A DNA stretch of 64,000 bases from Gimesia aquarii. GTDB lineage: Bacteria > Planctomycetota > Planctomycetia > Planctomycetales > Planctomycetaceae. The stretch covers positions 3,106,020 through 3,170,019 of the forward strand of contig NZ_CP037422.1 in the NCBI RefSeq assembly GCF_007748175.1. Direction: 5' to 3'. The first letter of the stretch is position 1, and every line of letters starts with the position of its first letter. This document shows, one piece after another, positions 8,890-19,239 of the stretch. A program made the position numbers and the translations under genes. The notes beneath the pieces are model-generated. The model was not told where the DNA came from and ran no database searches. It saw only the letters and a list, made by a program, of their open reading frames with translations.

Positions 8890-11784
8890 TTAGATTGCTC
8901 TCATTCGTTCGAGGAACGAGGTGGCAGCTTCATCGAGCTTCACGGATTCCTGAGTCAGCCCTTGAGCAGCCGTCAGCATATCATTGGCCGCAGTTCCACT
9001 ATCTGTTGCAGCCTGTGAAACACCTGAGATGTTGTTGGTCACTTCGGCAGTACCACGCGCGGCTTCCGCCACATTTCGAGAAATCTCATTGGTAGCCGCG
9101 GTCTGTTCTTCAACCGCACTCGCAATCGTGGTTGAGATTTCATTGATCTTTCCAATACTATCGCCAATCGAACCAATCGCAGTGACCGCCACATTTGTCG
9201 ATCCTTGAATTGCGTTGATCTTTTCGCTGATCTCTTCTGTGGCACGAGCTGTCTGGCGAGCCAGTTCTTTGACTTCATTCGCAACCACAGCAAACCCTTT
9301 GCCAGCTTCTCCTGCACGAGCGGCTTCGATGGTTGCATTCAAAGCGAGCAAGTTGGTCTGTTGAGCAATCGATGTAATCACTTTGACAACCTGCCCAATT
9401 TCGCTGCTTGCATCTCCGAGTTCTTTGATTGTGTTATTCGTGCTTTCCGCTTCGTTCACTGCCTGAGAAGTCATATGTGACTGTTCCTGTACGTGACGAG
9501 CAATTTCACTGATTGAGGCGCTCAATTCTTCTGCAGCGGAAGAAACAGTCTCGACATTGCGGGTTGCTTCTTCACTTGCAGCAGCCACAACCTGCGATTG
9601 ACGGGCAGTATTGTCTGCCATATCGGACAGACTCTTAGAACTGACTTCCATTTCAGTGGCAGAAGAAGTCACCACTCCCACGATACCCTGAATTTCAGAT
9701 TCAAAATCATCTGCCAACTTTACTTGATCAGTAATCACAGACCAGGAAATCATCGGCCCAACATAATTACCGTCTTTATCCATGATCGCCGTGGCCAATA
9801 GATCAAGCGTATGTTCTCCAACATTGATCTTCGCTCGATGTGGTAAATTTGAAGGATCTGCCAACAGCCGTCGTTGCATTTCCGGATTTTTATGGAAGAT
9901 ATCAATACTTTGACCGATCAACTGATCTACTGGTTTTGGTAACAAGTGCTCGATTTCTTTTAATTGTTTATGTGAAGCTGGGTTCATATAAACAAGTTCA
10001 AAGTCTTTATTAGCCAACAGAACATTGATCGGGATGGTATCCATCATATTCTGAACGCGAGCCATCTCATTTTCGAGTCTCAGTTTTTCTGTGATCACTT
10101 CCCAGGTCACCATCGGACCAATGTAATTCCCATCCTTATCGGTTACAGCACTGACCAACAGATCCAGTTTTTCCGGACCGACTTCAATCACAGATCGTGA
10201 AGGAAGATTGGACGGATCCCCCAAAATACCCCTTTGATAGGCAGGGTTTTTATGGAATATATCAATATTCTGGCCCACGAGATTTTCTGCTTTGACAGGT
10301 AAGAACTGCTGCAGAGCACTCAATTGTTTAACTGAAGCCGGGTTGACGTAGGTAATTTCCAAATCTGTATTCGCCAGCATCACATTGACGGGAATATTTT
10401 CCATCATGTTCTGAACACGAACCATTTCACTTTCGAGTCTCAGTTTTTCTGTGATCACTTCCCAGGTCACCATCGGACCAATGTACTTTCCTTCTCCATC
10501 AGTTACGGGACTGACCAGTAGGTCCAGTTTTTCGGGACCTACTTGTATCGTTGCCCGCGAAGGAAGATTAGATGGATCATTCAGAATCCCTCTCTGGTAG
10601 GCAGGATCCTTATGGAAAATATCAATATTTTGACCAACAAGATTTTCTACTTTAACAGGTAAAAACTGTTCAAGGCTCTTTAATTTTTCAACTGAGGCTG
10701 GGTTGACATAGGTAATTTCCAAATCTGTATTCGCCAGCATGACATTCACGGGAATATTATCCATCATGCTCTGAACGCGTTCCGCCGCTTGTTCGGTCGT
10801 TTTTCTAGTAGTCACATTTTCCCAAACGATGATTGTTCCTGCAGCGGTACCATTTGAAGAATTGGCTTGAGTCAGTTTAAGCTCAAGGTATTGCTCACCT
10901 AATTGGGTAGTGATCGATTTTCCGCTAGTAGCGCCTTGAATTGCAGATTGCAATTCGGGAATTTTCTGAAACAGTTGATTAATGGTTCCACCCACAAGTT
11001 GTTGAGGTCCAACTCCCAATTCAGTACTGAGCCCCTCAATCAACTCTTGTCCTTTTTGGTTCAGGTAAGTAACCGTCCCTTCCGTATTCAAAAACAGAGT
11101 GGCCTGGGGACTGTGTTCCACAATCCCATAAAACTGCTCAAGATTTTGCGACTGTTCAGTAGCCGCGCTCTGATCTGTATTTTGTACTGAATCAATCGAC
11201 ATATCACTATTCTCCTTGGGATTTTTGATCTGCTCTTCAGACCTTGATGGTAGTTCGGTTTGTAGTTGGGTTTGAATCTCTGAGGACTCGGGAGTTTCTT
11301 GAACAGACTCCTCATCTTCAAAGTTGGCTCCCCCTGAGCCTGATACAACCGCCGATTGAAGCTGTTTTGCGCGACTAGAGTCTTTGGCACCTTCAATCAT
11401 GATTGTTGCAACTGCTTCGAGAGCCTGACGCCAGCACTCTTCCAGCTCTTCGTTCCATGCCTCTTCAGCAAACTCGGCCAATACACTAAGTAGCGTATTT
11501 GTAACTGGTGGATAATCATCATCTTGAACTCCCATCTCTCCATGTTGTTTCCCAAGATTTTTCAAAACCTTGGTTAACGCTTCAGGAGTCTCGAGAGATT
11601 TCAATACAAGCACAAGTGCCTGTATCAACTTACCACGCTGCTCTGAAAAATCAGTATGTGTGAAGTATCGCAGTAAATCTGGATAGTCTTCGAACAGCTT
11701 TTCATAAAATCGTTCTGCTAACTGATCAGCACGTGGTGCCACCAGTTCGAATGATTCTCGGAGTGCAGTAACATTTAAATCCAC
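8890..11784 (-). CDS. Soluble globin-coupled chemoreceptor: globin, PAS, three tandem PAS repeats, MCP signalling domain
   Basis: This 964-residue methyl-accepting protein has no membrane segment. Residues about 1-135 are a globin domain of the flavohemoglobin type, with the proximal heme ligand likely H81 in [10 protein letters not shown]. An acidic linker (about 135-210) follows, then one PAS domain (about 215-330), then three PAS copies with an exact 120-residue period (about 337-456, 457-576, 577-696; each with IDIFHK and DPSNLP). The MCP helical domain (about 700-960) has the invariant tip [19 protein letters not shown]. Glu pairs near 738-755 look like CheR/CheB sites. It starts at GTG with AAGGG 8 nt upstream. 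It lies between cheW and cheY, so it is very probably their receptor. Heme binding, and oxygen or NO as the ligand, are inferences. Confidence 0.95.
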   Translation of the reverse strand: MDLNVTALRESFELVAPRADQLAERFYEKLFEDYPDLLRYFTHTDFSEQRGKLIQALVLVLKSLETPEALTKVLKNLGKQHGEMGVQDDDYPPVTNTLLSVLAEFAEEAWNEELEECWRQALEAVATIMIEGAKDSSRAKQLQSAVVSGSGGANFEDEESVQETPESSEIQTQLQTELPSRSEEQIKNPKENSDMSIDSVQNTDQSAATEQSQNLEQFYGIVEHSPQATLFLNTEGTVTYLNQKGQELIEGLSTELGVGPQQLVGGTINQLFQKIPELQSAIQGATSGKSITTQLGEQYLELKLTQANSSNGTAAGTIIVWENVTTRKTTEQAAERVQSMMDNIPVNVMLANTDLEITYVNPASVEKLKSLEQFLPVKVENLVGQNIDIFHKDPAYQRGILNDPSNLPSRATIQVGPEKLDLLVSPVTDGEGKYIGPMVTWEVITEKLRLESEMVRVQNMMENIPVNVMLANTDLEITYVNPASVKQLSALQQFLPVKAENLVGQNIDIFHKNPAYQRGILGDPSNLPSRSVIEVGPEKLDLLVSAVTDKDGNYIGPMVTWEVITEKLRLENEMARVQNMMDTIPINVLLANKDFELVYMNPASHKQLKEIEHLLPKPVDQLIGQSIDIFHKNPEMQRRLLADPSNLPHRAKINVGEHTLDLLATAIMDKDGNYVGPMISWSVITDQVKLADDFESEIQGIVGVVTSSATEMEVSSKSLSDMADNTARQSQVVAAASEEATRNVETVSSAAEELSASISEIARHVQEQSHMTSQAVNEAESTNNTIKELGDASSEIGQVVKVITSIAQQTNLLALNATIEAARAGEAGKGFAVVANEVKELARQTARATEEISEKINAIQGSTNVAVTAIGSIGDSIGKINEISTTIASAVEEQTAATNEISRNVAEAARGTAEVTNNISGVSQAATDSGTAANDMLTAAQGLTQESVKLDEAATSFLERMRAI
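9697..10776 (-). repeat. Three tandem 360-bp PAS-encoding repeats inside the chemoreceptor gene
   Basis: Three in-frame copies of 360 bp each encode the 120-residue PAS repeats. Copies 1 and 2 are nearly identical at DNA level in places (for example the stretches beginning at 10081 and 10441 match for about 45 nt), while copy 3 is more diverged. This points to stepwise tandem duplication with the last event fairly recent. Confidence 0.9.
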
Positions 11785-11828
11785 AGGTATGGCCCTTAAA
11801 AATCAGCCAGATAAAACACGAAAATAAT

Positions 11829-12305
11829 TCATTCAAAATTCAAAATTGTTTCCACATCTAGAATCACAAACAGGCCTTCTTCCAACTGAAAGACGCCAAT
11901 CGTGACAGAGCGCCAATGTGGGTCAAGTGTTCTGGGAACCGGTTCCATCGAACGTCCGGAAACATTGATCACATCACCCACTTCATCTACTAATAAACTG
12001 AATGACTCTTCTCCCATTCGAGTGACAACATTCATAGAATTGCCATCTTCCAGATCAGGCAGACCCAAACGTTTTCTCAAACTGACTGCTGTTACAATCT
12101 GTCCACGAAGATTTAAAAGTCCTTTAATCTCAGCCCGAGAGAGAGGTGTGGGAGAAATGACTTGTTCGGTAAGTACTTCTTGCACCATATTGACTGGCAC
12201 GCCGAGTAACTGGCCATCAACCCGGAACGAAACGTACTGGTTTGAATAATCAAGCTGTGATTCCATTCCGTGACTTGAATCGGTATCCATTTCCGCTGTG
12301 CTCAT
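11829..12305 (-). CDS. cheW: CheW adaptor protein
   Basis: CheW links the receptor to CheA in the signalling array. I chose the ATG at 12305, whose ATG overlaps the cheA stop as ATGA; the open frame extends 17 codons further upstream into cheA. The 158-residue product is a single CheW/SH3-like domain (about 22-158) with the conserved NLRGQI near residue 66 and [10 protein letters not shown]. Its N-terminal 20 residues are acidic and polar. Overlap with cheA and the 44-nt spacing to the receptor gene point to one transcript. All features are standard. Confidence 0.95.
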   Translation of the reverse strand: MSTAEMDTDSSHGMESQLDYSNQYVSFRVDGQLLGVPVNMVQEVLTEQVISPTPLSRAEIKGLLNLRGQIVTAVSLRKRLGLPDLEDGNSMNVVTRMGEESFSLLVDEVGDVINVSGRSMEPVPRTLDPHWRSVTIGVFQLEEGLFVILDVETILNFE

Positions 12306-15031
12306 GCATTTACTCCTGCGTCTACTGTCATTTTGGCAAAGCAACCATCCAGACAAGAAATCAGTTCATGAGAATTGAATTTGACTAGAAACTGATCAAA
12401 GCCAACTTCGGTCGCTCTTGACTGGTTAGCAGAACTATTTGAAGACGTTAAAGCGAGGGTGCTAATATTTTTGGTTGTCTCCTGACCTTTAAGCCATGCA
12501 CAGAATTCAAAGCCATCCATCATGGGTAAATCGATGTCTGTGATCACCGCATGAAACTGTGAATCTCGTTCTAAAAGTTCCATCGCATTGACACAGCTAT
12601 CACTGGTTACAACTGAATAGCCTTCCGTCTCGAGAGCTGTTGCTACTAACTGGCGGAAGAACATGGAATCATCGACCACTAATACTCGAAACGTTTTTTT
12701 GTCTTCCACACTCTCAAACCAGTTCGGTGTAGAACGCGTAACATAATACTGTGTATCAATGACATCGATTGCATTTTTAGCAATGATTGCTGTCCCCAGA
12801 ACTCCTGGTCGATCTGACTGCATACGAATTACAAATTGTTCATCAATAATATCTTTAATTTCATTGACCATGAGTCCCATTGATCGATTGTTATCTGAGA
12901 ACACAATTACCGGCTGTGGATCGATTGGCTCGCTACTTCCGTATCCGGTTCCTTCCACAGAGAGCAGTGGAAGCAGGTCCTCACGATATTGTACGACCTT
13001 TTGGCCACCATTGTGCTCGATACTCGCCTGTGGAAATTCTTCCAGACGAGCAACCAACGAGAGTGGAACCGCCATCGTCTCATCTTCCCCAACACTGAAG
13101 AGCAGCATACTAATAGTATCACTATCAGCACCTGTATTTGCCTCTTCCGCTGTCGATTGAGAATGGGCAGCACTACCACCACACTTATTAAAGATCCCAC
13201 CTACGTCCAGAATCATCACAACACTGCCATCTCCTAAAATTGTAGTGCCCTGGTAGAGCCCAATATTTTTTAAGAGTCGACCTACAGGTTTGACTACAAT
13301 TTCTTCGGTGTCAAATATTCGAGACACAATGAGACCAAACTGATCTTCTCCTACCTGGACAACAACAATATTCGTATCATCCAGATCGTCATCTTCTAAT
13401 TTCGTCTCTTCGAGCCCAAGTACTTCGTTTAAATGAACCAGAGGCAGCAATCGATCACGTAAACGGAAGACCTCTTTGTTATGAATGGTTTCGATTTTTT
13501 CACGATCTTCAGCAGACAGACGAACCAATTCCACAACTCCCAACTGAGGTATCGCGAATGGTTGTCCGCCACTCTCTAACACCAGGGCAGAGACAATCGC
13601 CAACGTCAGAGGAATTTTGATGCGTACCACTGTGCCTTTTCCAATTTTGGAAGAGAGATCAACAGTTCCCCCAATTTTTTCGATCTGAGTGCGAACAACG
13701 TCCATTCCCACACCACGACCAGAAACAGAGCTAATTTTTTCCGCTGTTGAAAAACCAGCATGAAAAATCATTGAATAGATGTGACTATCTGAAACACTAT
13801 TAGCGTCTGCTTCATTAATTAATCCCTGTGCAATGGCTTTTGCCAAGACCTTATCCCGGCTAATGCCAGCTCCATCGTCCTGGATTTCAATAATAACGTG
13901 ACCACCTTCATGATACGCATTTAAATGAATCGTTCCGGATTCTGACTTTCCATTTGCCTTACGCTCTTCCGGTGATTCGATTCCATGATCGGCTGAATTC
14001 CTGACCATGTGAGTCAGAGGGTCCTTGATGGCATCCAAAACCGTTCGGTCCAACTCGGTTTCAGCCCCCGTCATGACCAATTCGATATGCTTATTTGTAA
14101 CTTGCGATAAGTCTCGAACTAAACGGGGTAGCTTGTTCCATGCATTCCCAATCGGCTGCATGCGTGTTTTCATCACCCCTTCCTGCAAATCAGTCGTCAC
14201 TCGATTTAAGAGTGTGATCGGAGCCGCATATTTGGACTCTTCATCACCGCGCGCTAATTGCAACAACTGGTTTCTAGTTAAGACTAATTCCCCAACAAGG
14301 TTCATCAAGCTATCAACTACGTTGACATTCACCCGAATCGATAGATCAGCAACACTGACCTTTGATGATTTTGCAGTTGTGTCTCCTTCAGAAGCAGAAG
14401 ATGTTGCTGAAGCAGGTGCTGATGGAGGAGTCGGAGCAGGTGGGGTAGGAGCAGGTTCTTCTGTTTCCGTTTCAGCTTGCACTTCGGAGCCAGGGGAAGC
14501 AGATTCGGCCTCTTGTGCTTCCGATGATGCATCTTCAATTCCTACCGCTTCTGGCTGTGGAGTTTCTGTAGATTCTGATGCATCCGATTCCGTATCAGTA
14601 GACGATGATGGCTCAGGTTGTTCCTGATTTTCAGAACTGTCCGAAGATCCAGAAGCGCATTTTGCTAGCTGATCCAACATATCTATTAACGCGGAATTGT
14701 CTGTTGTTGGTTCTTCACCAGTGGCTTCAAGACCCTCCAATAGTGCTTTGATCTGATCTATGCCCTCTAGCACTAATGAGATTGCGCCAGGGGAAATATC
14801 CAGTAATCCTTCTCGCATCTTACCAAGAACATTCTCGGCAGAATGAGCCACAGACCCCAAATTGGTAAGTCCTAGAAATCCACATGTCCCTTTAATCGTG
14901 TGGATCGTACGAAAGATACTGGCAATCAGATCAGCATTTTGCGGATCTTTTTCCAATTCAACGATTTCTGAGTCTAGTTGACCTAAATTTTCCCAGCTTT
15001 CTGCTAAGAATTCCTGCAGAATATCGTCCAT
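12302..15031 (-). CDS. cheA: CheA histidine kinase, hybrid form with an extra CheW-like domain and a receiver domain
   Basis: This kinase autophosphorylates under receptor control and passes phosphate to CheY and CheB. The 909-residue protein has an HPt domain with phosphorylatable H44 ([14 protein letters not shown]), a long Ser/Glu/Pro/Ala linker (about 125-225) where a CheY-binding P2 domain would be, a dimerisation helix pair (about 228-300), an ATPase domain (N345 in RNSADHG, DDGAGI at 385, GRGVGMD at 438), a CheW-like domain (about 472-615), a second diverged CheW-like region (about 638-765), and a C-terminal receiver with D832 in [10 protein letters not shown] and K884. It starts at ATG with AGGACGGG upstream and is the first gene of the cluster. 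Confidence 0.95.
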   Translation of the reverse strand: MDDILQEFLAESWENLGQLDSEIVELEKDPQNADLIASIFRTIHTIKGTCGFLGLTNLGSVAHSAENVLGKMREGLLDISPGAISLVLEGIDQIKALLEGLEATGEEPTTDNSALIDMLDQLAKCASGSSDSSENQEQPEPSSSTDTESDASESTETPQPEAVGIEDASSEAQEAESASPGSEVQAETETEEPAPTPPAPTPPSAPASATSSASEGDTTAKSSKVSVADLSIRVNVNVVDSLMNLVGELVLTRNQLLQLARGDEESKYAAPITLLNRVTTDLQEGVMKTRMQPIGNAWNKLPRLVRDLSQVTNKHIELVMTGAETELDRTVLDAIKDPLTHMVRNSADHGIESPEERKANGKSESGTIHLNAYHEGGHVIIEIQDDGAGISRDKVLAKAIAQGLINEADANSVSDSHIYSMIFHAGFSTAEKISSVSGRGVGMDVVRTQIEKIGGTVDLSSKIGKGTVVRIKIPLTLAIVSALVLESGGQPFAIPQLGVVELVRLSAEDREKIETIHNKEVFRLRDRLLPLVHLNEVLGLEETKLEDDDLDDTNIVVVQVGEDQFGLIVSRIFDTEEIVVKPVGRLLKNIGLYQGTTILGDGSVVMILDVGGIFNKCGGSAAHSQSTAEEANTGADSDTISMLLFSVGEDETMAVPLSLVARLEEFPQASIEHNGGQKVVQYREDLLPLLSVEGTGYGSSEPIDPQPVIVFSDNNRSMGLMVNEIKDIIDEQFVIRMQSDRPGVLGTAIIAKNAIDVIDTQYYVTRSTPNWFESVEDKKTFRVLVVDDSMFFRQLVATALETEGYSVVTSDSCVNAMELLERDSQFHAVITDIDLPMMDGFEFCAWLKGQETTKNISTLALTSSNSSANQSRATEVGFDQFLVKFNSHELISCLDGCFAKMTVDAGVNA

Positions 15032-15500
15032 CAGCCCGTCCTGGTGAAAAGGGAACGAAAAGTGAATTATGAAAATTTGAAGAAGAGATTTAAGTCACTA
15101 ATTTATAAGATCTTATCAACAAGATTTTATATACAGACAATCAATACATTCCCCGTAATTGGGAGCATTCTCCTCAGATACACTATCGTCACTTCTGATG
15201 AACCCCCTTGAGGTTGGATTACTGTTAGACTTAGAGGGAGGGGAATCCTCTTGAAAAAAAGTTGTCACAAAACACATGCGAACACTGACTCTCTCTCAAA
15301 ATATCAAATCGTTAAGAAAATTCAGTTATTAAGAAGCTGAAGGGACTCATTGCGTTCGGTTGTGTGACTCTGTCTCGCCTATTACAATCCACCCCGGTTG
15401 AAAGACATCCGGTAACCACAATTAGACCACTCGGAATTGTTTTCCTTCGTAGTTACCGTCAACAATAAATACATATAATTTGAAGTAAGGAGTTTGTACT
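15032..15500. other. Divergent intergenic region between cheA and gap
   Basis: It must carry promoters for the minus-strand chemotaxis cluster and the plus-strand gap gene. A TATAAT at 15474-15479 lies close to the gap start but has no good -35 partner and would leave almost no leader. I see no gene and no riboswitch-like structure. Confidence 0.45.
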
Positions 15501-16523
15501 GTGGCTGCAGTAAAGGTTGGTATCAATGGTTTTGGGCGCATTGGTCGTATTACATTCAGAGCACTCGCTGCTCGACCCGAGGAATTTGAAGTCGTTGCCA
15601 TCAATGACTTGGGAGATCCCAAAAAACTGGCGCTGCTTTTAAAATACGATAGTGTTCAGGGACGCTTTCCAGGCACAGTCGACGTTGAGGGAAATACGCT
15701 GATTGTTAACGGCAAAAAAGTTCAGGTCTGTGCGGAACGCGACCCTCGTCAGCTTCCTTGGAAAGAATTGGGAGTTGAAGTTGCGCTAGAATCAACTGGA
15801 TTCTTTACAAATCGAGAATCAGGTGACAAACCAGGATATGACAGCCACTTAACTGCTGGAGCACGTAAAGTAGTCATTTCTGCTCCTGCCAAAGACGCTC
15901 CTGACCTTACAGTCGTGTTTGGTGTTAACGATGATCAATTAAATGCTGATCACATCTGTGTCTCTAACGCAAGTTGTACAACAAACTGCCTCGCTCCCAT
16001 GGCAAAGGTCATTCATGAGAACTTTGGCATTGAGCACGGGCTTATGACGACAGTCCATGCTTACACAAACGACCAAAGGGTTTCAGATCAACTTCACGCC
16101 GACCCACTTAGAGCTCGTGCTGCCGCTATCAATATTATTCCAACAACCACTGGTGCTGCCAAAGCAGTTGGGCTTGTACTTCCAGAGTTGAATGGAAAAC
16201 TGACGGGGCTCAGCCTTCGAGTCCCTGTACCAGTTGGTAGTATTACTGATTTAGTCGTAACTTTAAGCAAAGATGCGACTGCAGAAGATGTGAATGCAGC
16301 TATGAAAGCCGCAGCAGAAGGACCACTTAAGGGAATCCTCGAATATAATACCGACCCAATTGTCTCCAGCGATATTGTTGGTAATCCTCACAGCTCAATC
16401 TTTGATGCTACGTGGACTACTCAAATTGGTGGAAATATGATCAAGGTATTAAGCTGGTACGACAATGAATATGGTTATTCCAATCGAACAGCCGATATGA
16501 TCGCTCGTTTAGCACAACTATAG
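15501..16523 (+). CDS. gap: Glyceraldehyde-3-phosphate dehydrogenase, type I
   Basis: This glycolytic/gluconeogenic enzyme converts glyceraldehyde 3-phosphate and phosphate to 1,3-bisphosphoglycerate with NAD. The protein is 340 residues, close to the family norm. It shows the Rossmann start [10 protein letters not shown], an acidic residue after beta-2 (AINDLGD) fitting NAD rather than NADP, the catalytic C159 in [12 protein letters not shown], the histidine region [10 protein letters not shown], and the C-terminal [10 protein letters not shown]. The start is GTG at 15501 with AAGGAG at 15486-15491. A strong terminator follows at 16573-16605, so it is probably monocistronic. Confidence 0.98.
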   Translation: MAAVKVGINGFGRIGRITFRALAARPEEFEVVAINDLGDPKKLALLLKYDSVQGRFPGTVDVEGNTLIVNGKKVQVCAERDPRQLPWKELGVEVALESTGFFTNRESGDKPGYDSHLTAGARKVVISAPAKDAPDLTVVFGVNDDQLNADHICVSNASCTTNCLAPMAKVIHENFGIEHGLMTTVHAYTNDQRVSDQLHADPLRARAAAINIIPTTTGAAKAVGLVLPELNGKLTGLSLRVPVPVGSITDLVVTLSKDATAEDVNAAMKAAAEGPLKGILEYNTDPIVSSDIVGNPHSSIFDATWTTQIGGNMIKVLSWYDNEYGYSNRTADMIARLAQL

Positions 16524-16572
16524 TCATGCAATTGTTAATATTGCCTGATATTTATGGTATGGAATCAAAACT

Positions 16573-16605
16573 CAGCCGAGATGATAGGCATCTCGGCTGT
16601 TTTTC
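16573..16605 (+). terminator. Rho-independent terminator after gap
   Basis: An 11-bp stem (CAGCCGAGATG with CATCTCGGCTG) has a 5-nt ATAGG loop and is followed by TTTTT, 50 nt after the gap stop. Confidence 0.9.
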
Positions 16606-16774
16606 CACAACAGAAAAGTGTACATTCAGCCACACCTTTTAACTTTCGACTAGACGTTGCCTCAGAAGATCGTCAAAATACCTCGCTTATAATATAATGT
16701 CGCTTTTCCAGAGACGAAGTACCAAATCCAACAAAGATTCAACGACTTAGAATTGAAGACTATTCCTAGATTCT

Positions 16775-17479
16775 ATGACTTATTTCGATACAAAAAATAA
16801 ATTGAAATCTCAGTTGCCAGTAATTGCCCCTTCAATGCTGAAGTGTGATTTCGGGAATCTACAGAGAGAACTTACACTTTTAGAGACGGCTGAAGCTCAG
16901 GTACTTCATTGGGATGTAATGGATGGGCACTTTGTCCCCAATCTTTCCTACGGGGCTTTATTGATCGAACGTGTCAGACCTTTGACTAAAATGTTCTTTG
17001 ATGCCCATTTGATGATCAGCAACCCCGAAAAATATATTGATGATTATATTGATGCCGGTTGTAATTCCATTACGATACACATTGAGGCAGTTCCAAACCC
17101 GAAAGATTTATTGCAACATCTCGACAAATCTGGCGTACTACCAGGACTGGCAATCAATCCCAAGACTCCAGTAAAAGAAATAGAACCTTTTCTCGAACTA
17201 TGCGGGCTGGTCCTTGTGATGAGCGTCGAGCCTGGTTTTGGCGGTCAGTCATTCATAAGCTCAAGCCTGCAAAAAATAAAACAGCTCAAAAAACTGATCT
17301 CCGAAGAGACCATACTTTCTGTCGATGGAGGCATCGGAATAGATACGATTGCGGAAACAGCCCGCGCTGGAGCGAACTACTTTGTTGTAGGAAGCGCGAT
17401 ATTCAACCAAAGCGATTATTCGATTGCCGTTAGTGAACTGGTACAAAAAGCCAGAAATGAAACGGCCTCCTTTACATAA
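16775..17479 (+). CDS. rpe: Ribulose-phosphate 3-epimerase
   Basis: This TIM-barrel enzyme interconverts ribulose 5-phosphate and xylulose 5-phosphate in the pentose phosphate pathway. The 234-residue product has the metal and substrate motifs of the family: APSMLKCDF near the N-terminus, HWDVMDGHFVPN (metal His and Asp), FFDAHLMI, the phosphate-loop stretch VMSVEPGFGGQ, and the second metal Asp in SVDGGIG. The start is the first ATG; the ribosome site is weak. The next gene begins 17 nt after the stop, so rpe, the phosphatase-like gene and accD probably form an operon. Confidence 0.97.
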   Translation: MTYFDTKNKLKSQLPVIAPSMLKCDFGNLQRELTLLETAEAQVLHWDVMDGHFVPNLSYGALLIERVRPLTKMFFDAHLMISNPEKYIDDYIDAGCNSITIHIEAVPNPKDLLQHLDKSGVLPGLAINPKTPVKEIEPFLELCGLVLVMSVEPGFGGQSFISSSLQKIKQLKKLISEETILSVDGGIGIDTIAETARAGANYFVVGSAIFNQSDYSIAVSELVQKARNETASFT

Positions 17480-17496
17480 TATAGAGACTAAAAACA

Positions 17497-18177
17497 ATGC
17501 CAACAGTGGTACTTATCCGTCCTGGTTGTACTGACTTTGATCGAGATGAGCGGATTCAAGGAACCTTGGACCTTCCCCTGAACGAAAAAGGGAAAGAACA
17601 AGTTAAAAATCTCGTGTCGAAAATTGAAGATTTTGGTATTGAGACCATCATTACCTCTTCTTCCGAACCTGCACTCTCAACTTCTGAACTATTAGGTGAG
17701 AATCTCGGCGTCCCCGTAAAAGAGAAATCAGGGTTGAAAAACCTGAATCAAGGACTCTGGCAGGGTCTCGAATATGAAGAAGTTCGCCGAAAATACCCCA
17801 AACTTTTCAAACAATGGGCCGAATCTCCCGAAACGGTATGTCCTCCGGAAGGAGAATTAGCATCCGAAGCAGTAAAGCGGGTCCAAAAGACACTTCAGAA
17901 GTATTTAAAAAAGAAACAAAACTTTGCGATTGTCGCTTCAGAGCCTCTAGCTTCAATTATTTCCAACATCTTACGAAATAATAACGAAGAACAGATCTCA
18001 TTTGAGCAAAATGGTCGATCTTGTCAGGATGAATTATTTGAAATTATTGAATCACCTCCGAAAAAAAGTGATTTAACACAAATAAGCCCTGACGATCAAT
18101 CACTACAGAAGGGGGCGCATGAAGATAACGAACCTCCATTACAAAAAGTGGCAGTTCGAGGAGGCCAAATAAAATGA
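17497..18177 (+). CDS. Histidine-phosphatase-fold protein lacking the catalytic histidines (probable pseudoenzyme)
   Basis: The 226-residue protein has the layout of the phosphoglycerate-mutase-like histidine phosphatase family: N-terminal [24 protein letters not shown], a central [17 protein letters not shown], and a beta strand FAIVASEP. In active members the first motif is RHG and the late one is SHG; here they read R8-P9-G10 and S-E149-P, and the Arg of the S-x-x-R-A-x-x-T motif is also absent. Both phosphoryl-transfer histidines are therefore gone and phosphatase or mutase activity is unlikely. Residues about 170-226 form an extra polar tail. It sits between rpe (17 nt) and accD (4-nt ATGA overlap). 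A regulatory or scaffold role is my inference. Confidence 0.85.
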   Translation: MPTVVLIRPGCTDFDRDERIQGTLDLPLNEKGKEQVKNLVSKIEDFGIETIITSSSEPALSTSELLGENLGVPVKEKSGLKNLNQGLWQGLEYEEVRRKYPKLFKQWAESPETVCPPEGELASEAVKRVQKTLQKYLKKKQNFAIVASEPLASIISNILRNNNEEQISFEQNGRSCQDELFEIIESPPKKSDLTQISPDDQSLQKGAHEDNEPPLQKVAVRGGQIK

Positions 18178-19028
18178 GTTCTACGCCCAAGTCTAACATC
18201 GATTCATGGTTAAGCCATTCTTCCCGTCCAAAGCGAGGCGTTCCAGAAGGTTTATGGTTACGCTGTACATCATGTAACGCAACGGTCTTCAGAAAACAGG
18301 TTGAACAAGGATTAGGACTTTGTCCCGAATGTGATCATCATTTTTACATTTCTGCCTACACCCGTATTCAGCAACTACTTGACCCAGATAGTTTTGAAGA
18401 ATGGTTTACAGACTTAACTGCAGGCGATCCATTAGAATTTGCAGATAAGAATAAAACATACAAAGATCGTCTCGTCATTGAACAGAAGAAAACGGGAATG
18501 AAAGATGCCTGTGTCGTAGGACGCGGATATATGCGAGGCCGCCCCCTCGTTGTTGGTATCACAGACTCCTCTTTCATCATGGGTAGTATGGGCTCTGTTG
18601 TAGGAGAAAAACTGACTCGCGCAATCGAAAGCGCGACTGAATTGAAACTTCCACTGATTATTATTAGTGGGTCTGGAGGCGGTGCACGTATGCACGAGGG
18701 AATTTTCTCTTTGATGCAAATGGGAAAAGTCTCAGCAGCATTAGGACGCTTTCAGGAAAGGGGAGGGCTATTCATCTCAGTATTAACAAACCCGACAATG
18801 GGAGGCGTTGCAGCCAGCTTCGCTTCTCTAGGAGATATTGTCGTCGCTGAGCCAAAGGCTCTAGTAGGCTTTGCCGGCCCACGTGTTGTACAAGCAACAG
18901 TAAAAATGACGCTCCCTGACGGTTTTCAAACTAGTGAATTTCTCCTTGAACATGGGTTTGTTGATCGTATTATCTCCAGACCCCGACTTCGGTCTGAATT
19001 GGCACGCCTGATCGATTATTGCGTCTGA
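18174..19028 (+). CDS. accD: Acetyl-CoA carboxylase carboxyltransferase subunit beta
   Basis: AccD with AccA transfers the carboxyl group from carboxybiotin to acetyl-CoA, giving malonyl-CoA for fatty acid synthesis. The product is 284 residues, typical of bacterial AccD. The N-terminal zinc ribbon is intact (CTSC near residue 25 and CPEC about 15 residues on), followed by the crotonase-like core with [14 protein letters not shown] and [17 protein letters not shown]. Its ATG overlaps the stop of the upstream phosphatase-like gene as ATGA, indicating translational coupling. No accA, accB or accC is in the window. Confidence 0.97.
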   Translation: MSSTPKSNIDSWLSHSSRPKRGVPEGLWLRCTSCNATVFRKQVEQGLGLCPECDHHFYISAYTRIQQLLDPDSFEEWFTDLTAGDPLEFADKNKTYKDRLVIEQKKTGMKDACVVGRGYMRGRPLVVGITDSSFIMGSMGSVVGEKLTRAIESATELKLPLIIISGSGGGARMHEGIFSLMQMGKVSAALGRFQERGGLFISVLTNPTMGGVAASFASLGDIVVAEPKALVGFAGPRVVQATVKMTLPDGFQTSEFLLEHGFVDRIISRPRLRSELARLIDYCV

Positions 19029-19239
19029 TTTGAGGTGGAAACTCACTTTATTTTGAAATAATACTCTAAGCTACCACTAATCTGGTGAAACTTCAGGTTT
19101 AGAATCCAGCGCTTTTGGTAGCACCCGCTTTGCGTCTGCTTACAAAGCCAATTATACTATCTGAGTTGGGCTGATTAATTTCTTATGAGCTTAGGATTCG
19201 GAATGATCCTGAATCCACTCCTTGCCATCTGGTGGATGC

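Noticed and set aside
9697-10776. Regular 360-bp repeats considered as a possible repeat array or CRISPR
   Set aside because: They are in-frame, encode PAS domains and are far too long for CRISPR units.
14025-14627. A 200-codon open frame on the plus strand opposite cheA
   Set aside because: It mirrors the low-complexity linker of CheA, has a biased Ser/Ala/Gly/Asp composition and no ribosome site; CheA is clearly the real gene.
15474-15479. TATAAT as the gap promoter -10
   Set aside because: No good -35 element at normal spacing, and the transcript would start at the ribosome site.
17497-18177. Assignment as phosphoglycerate mutase (gpmA)
   Set aside because: Both catalytic histidines are missing, so the mutase or phosphatase name would mislead.
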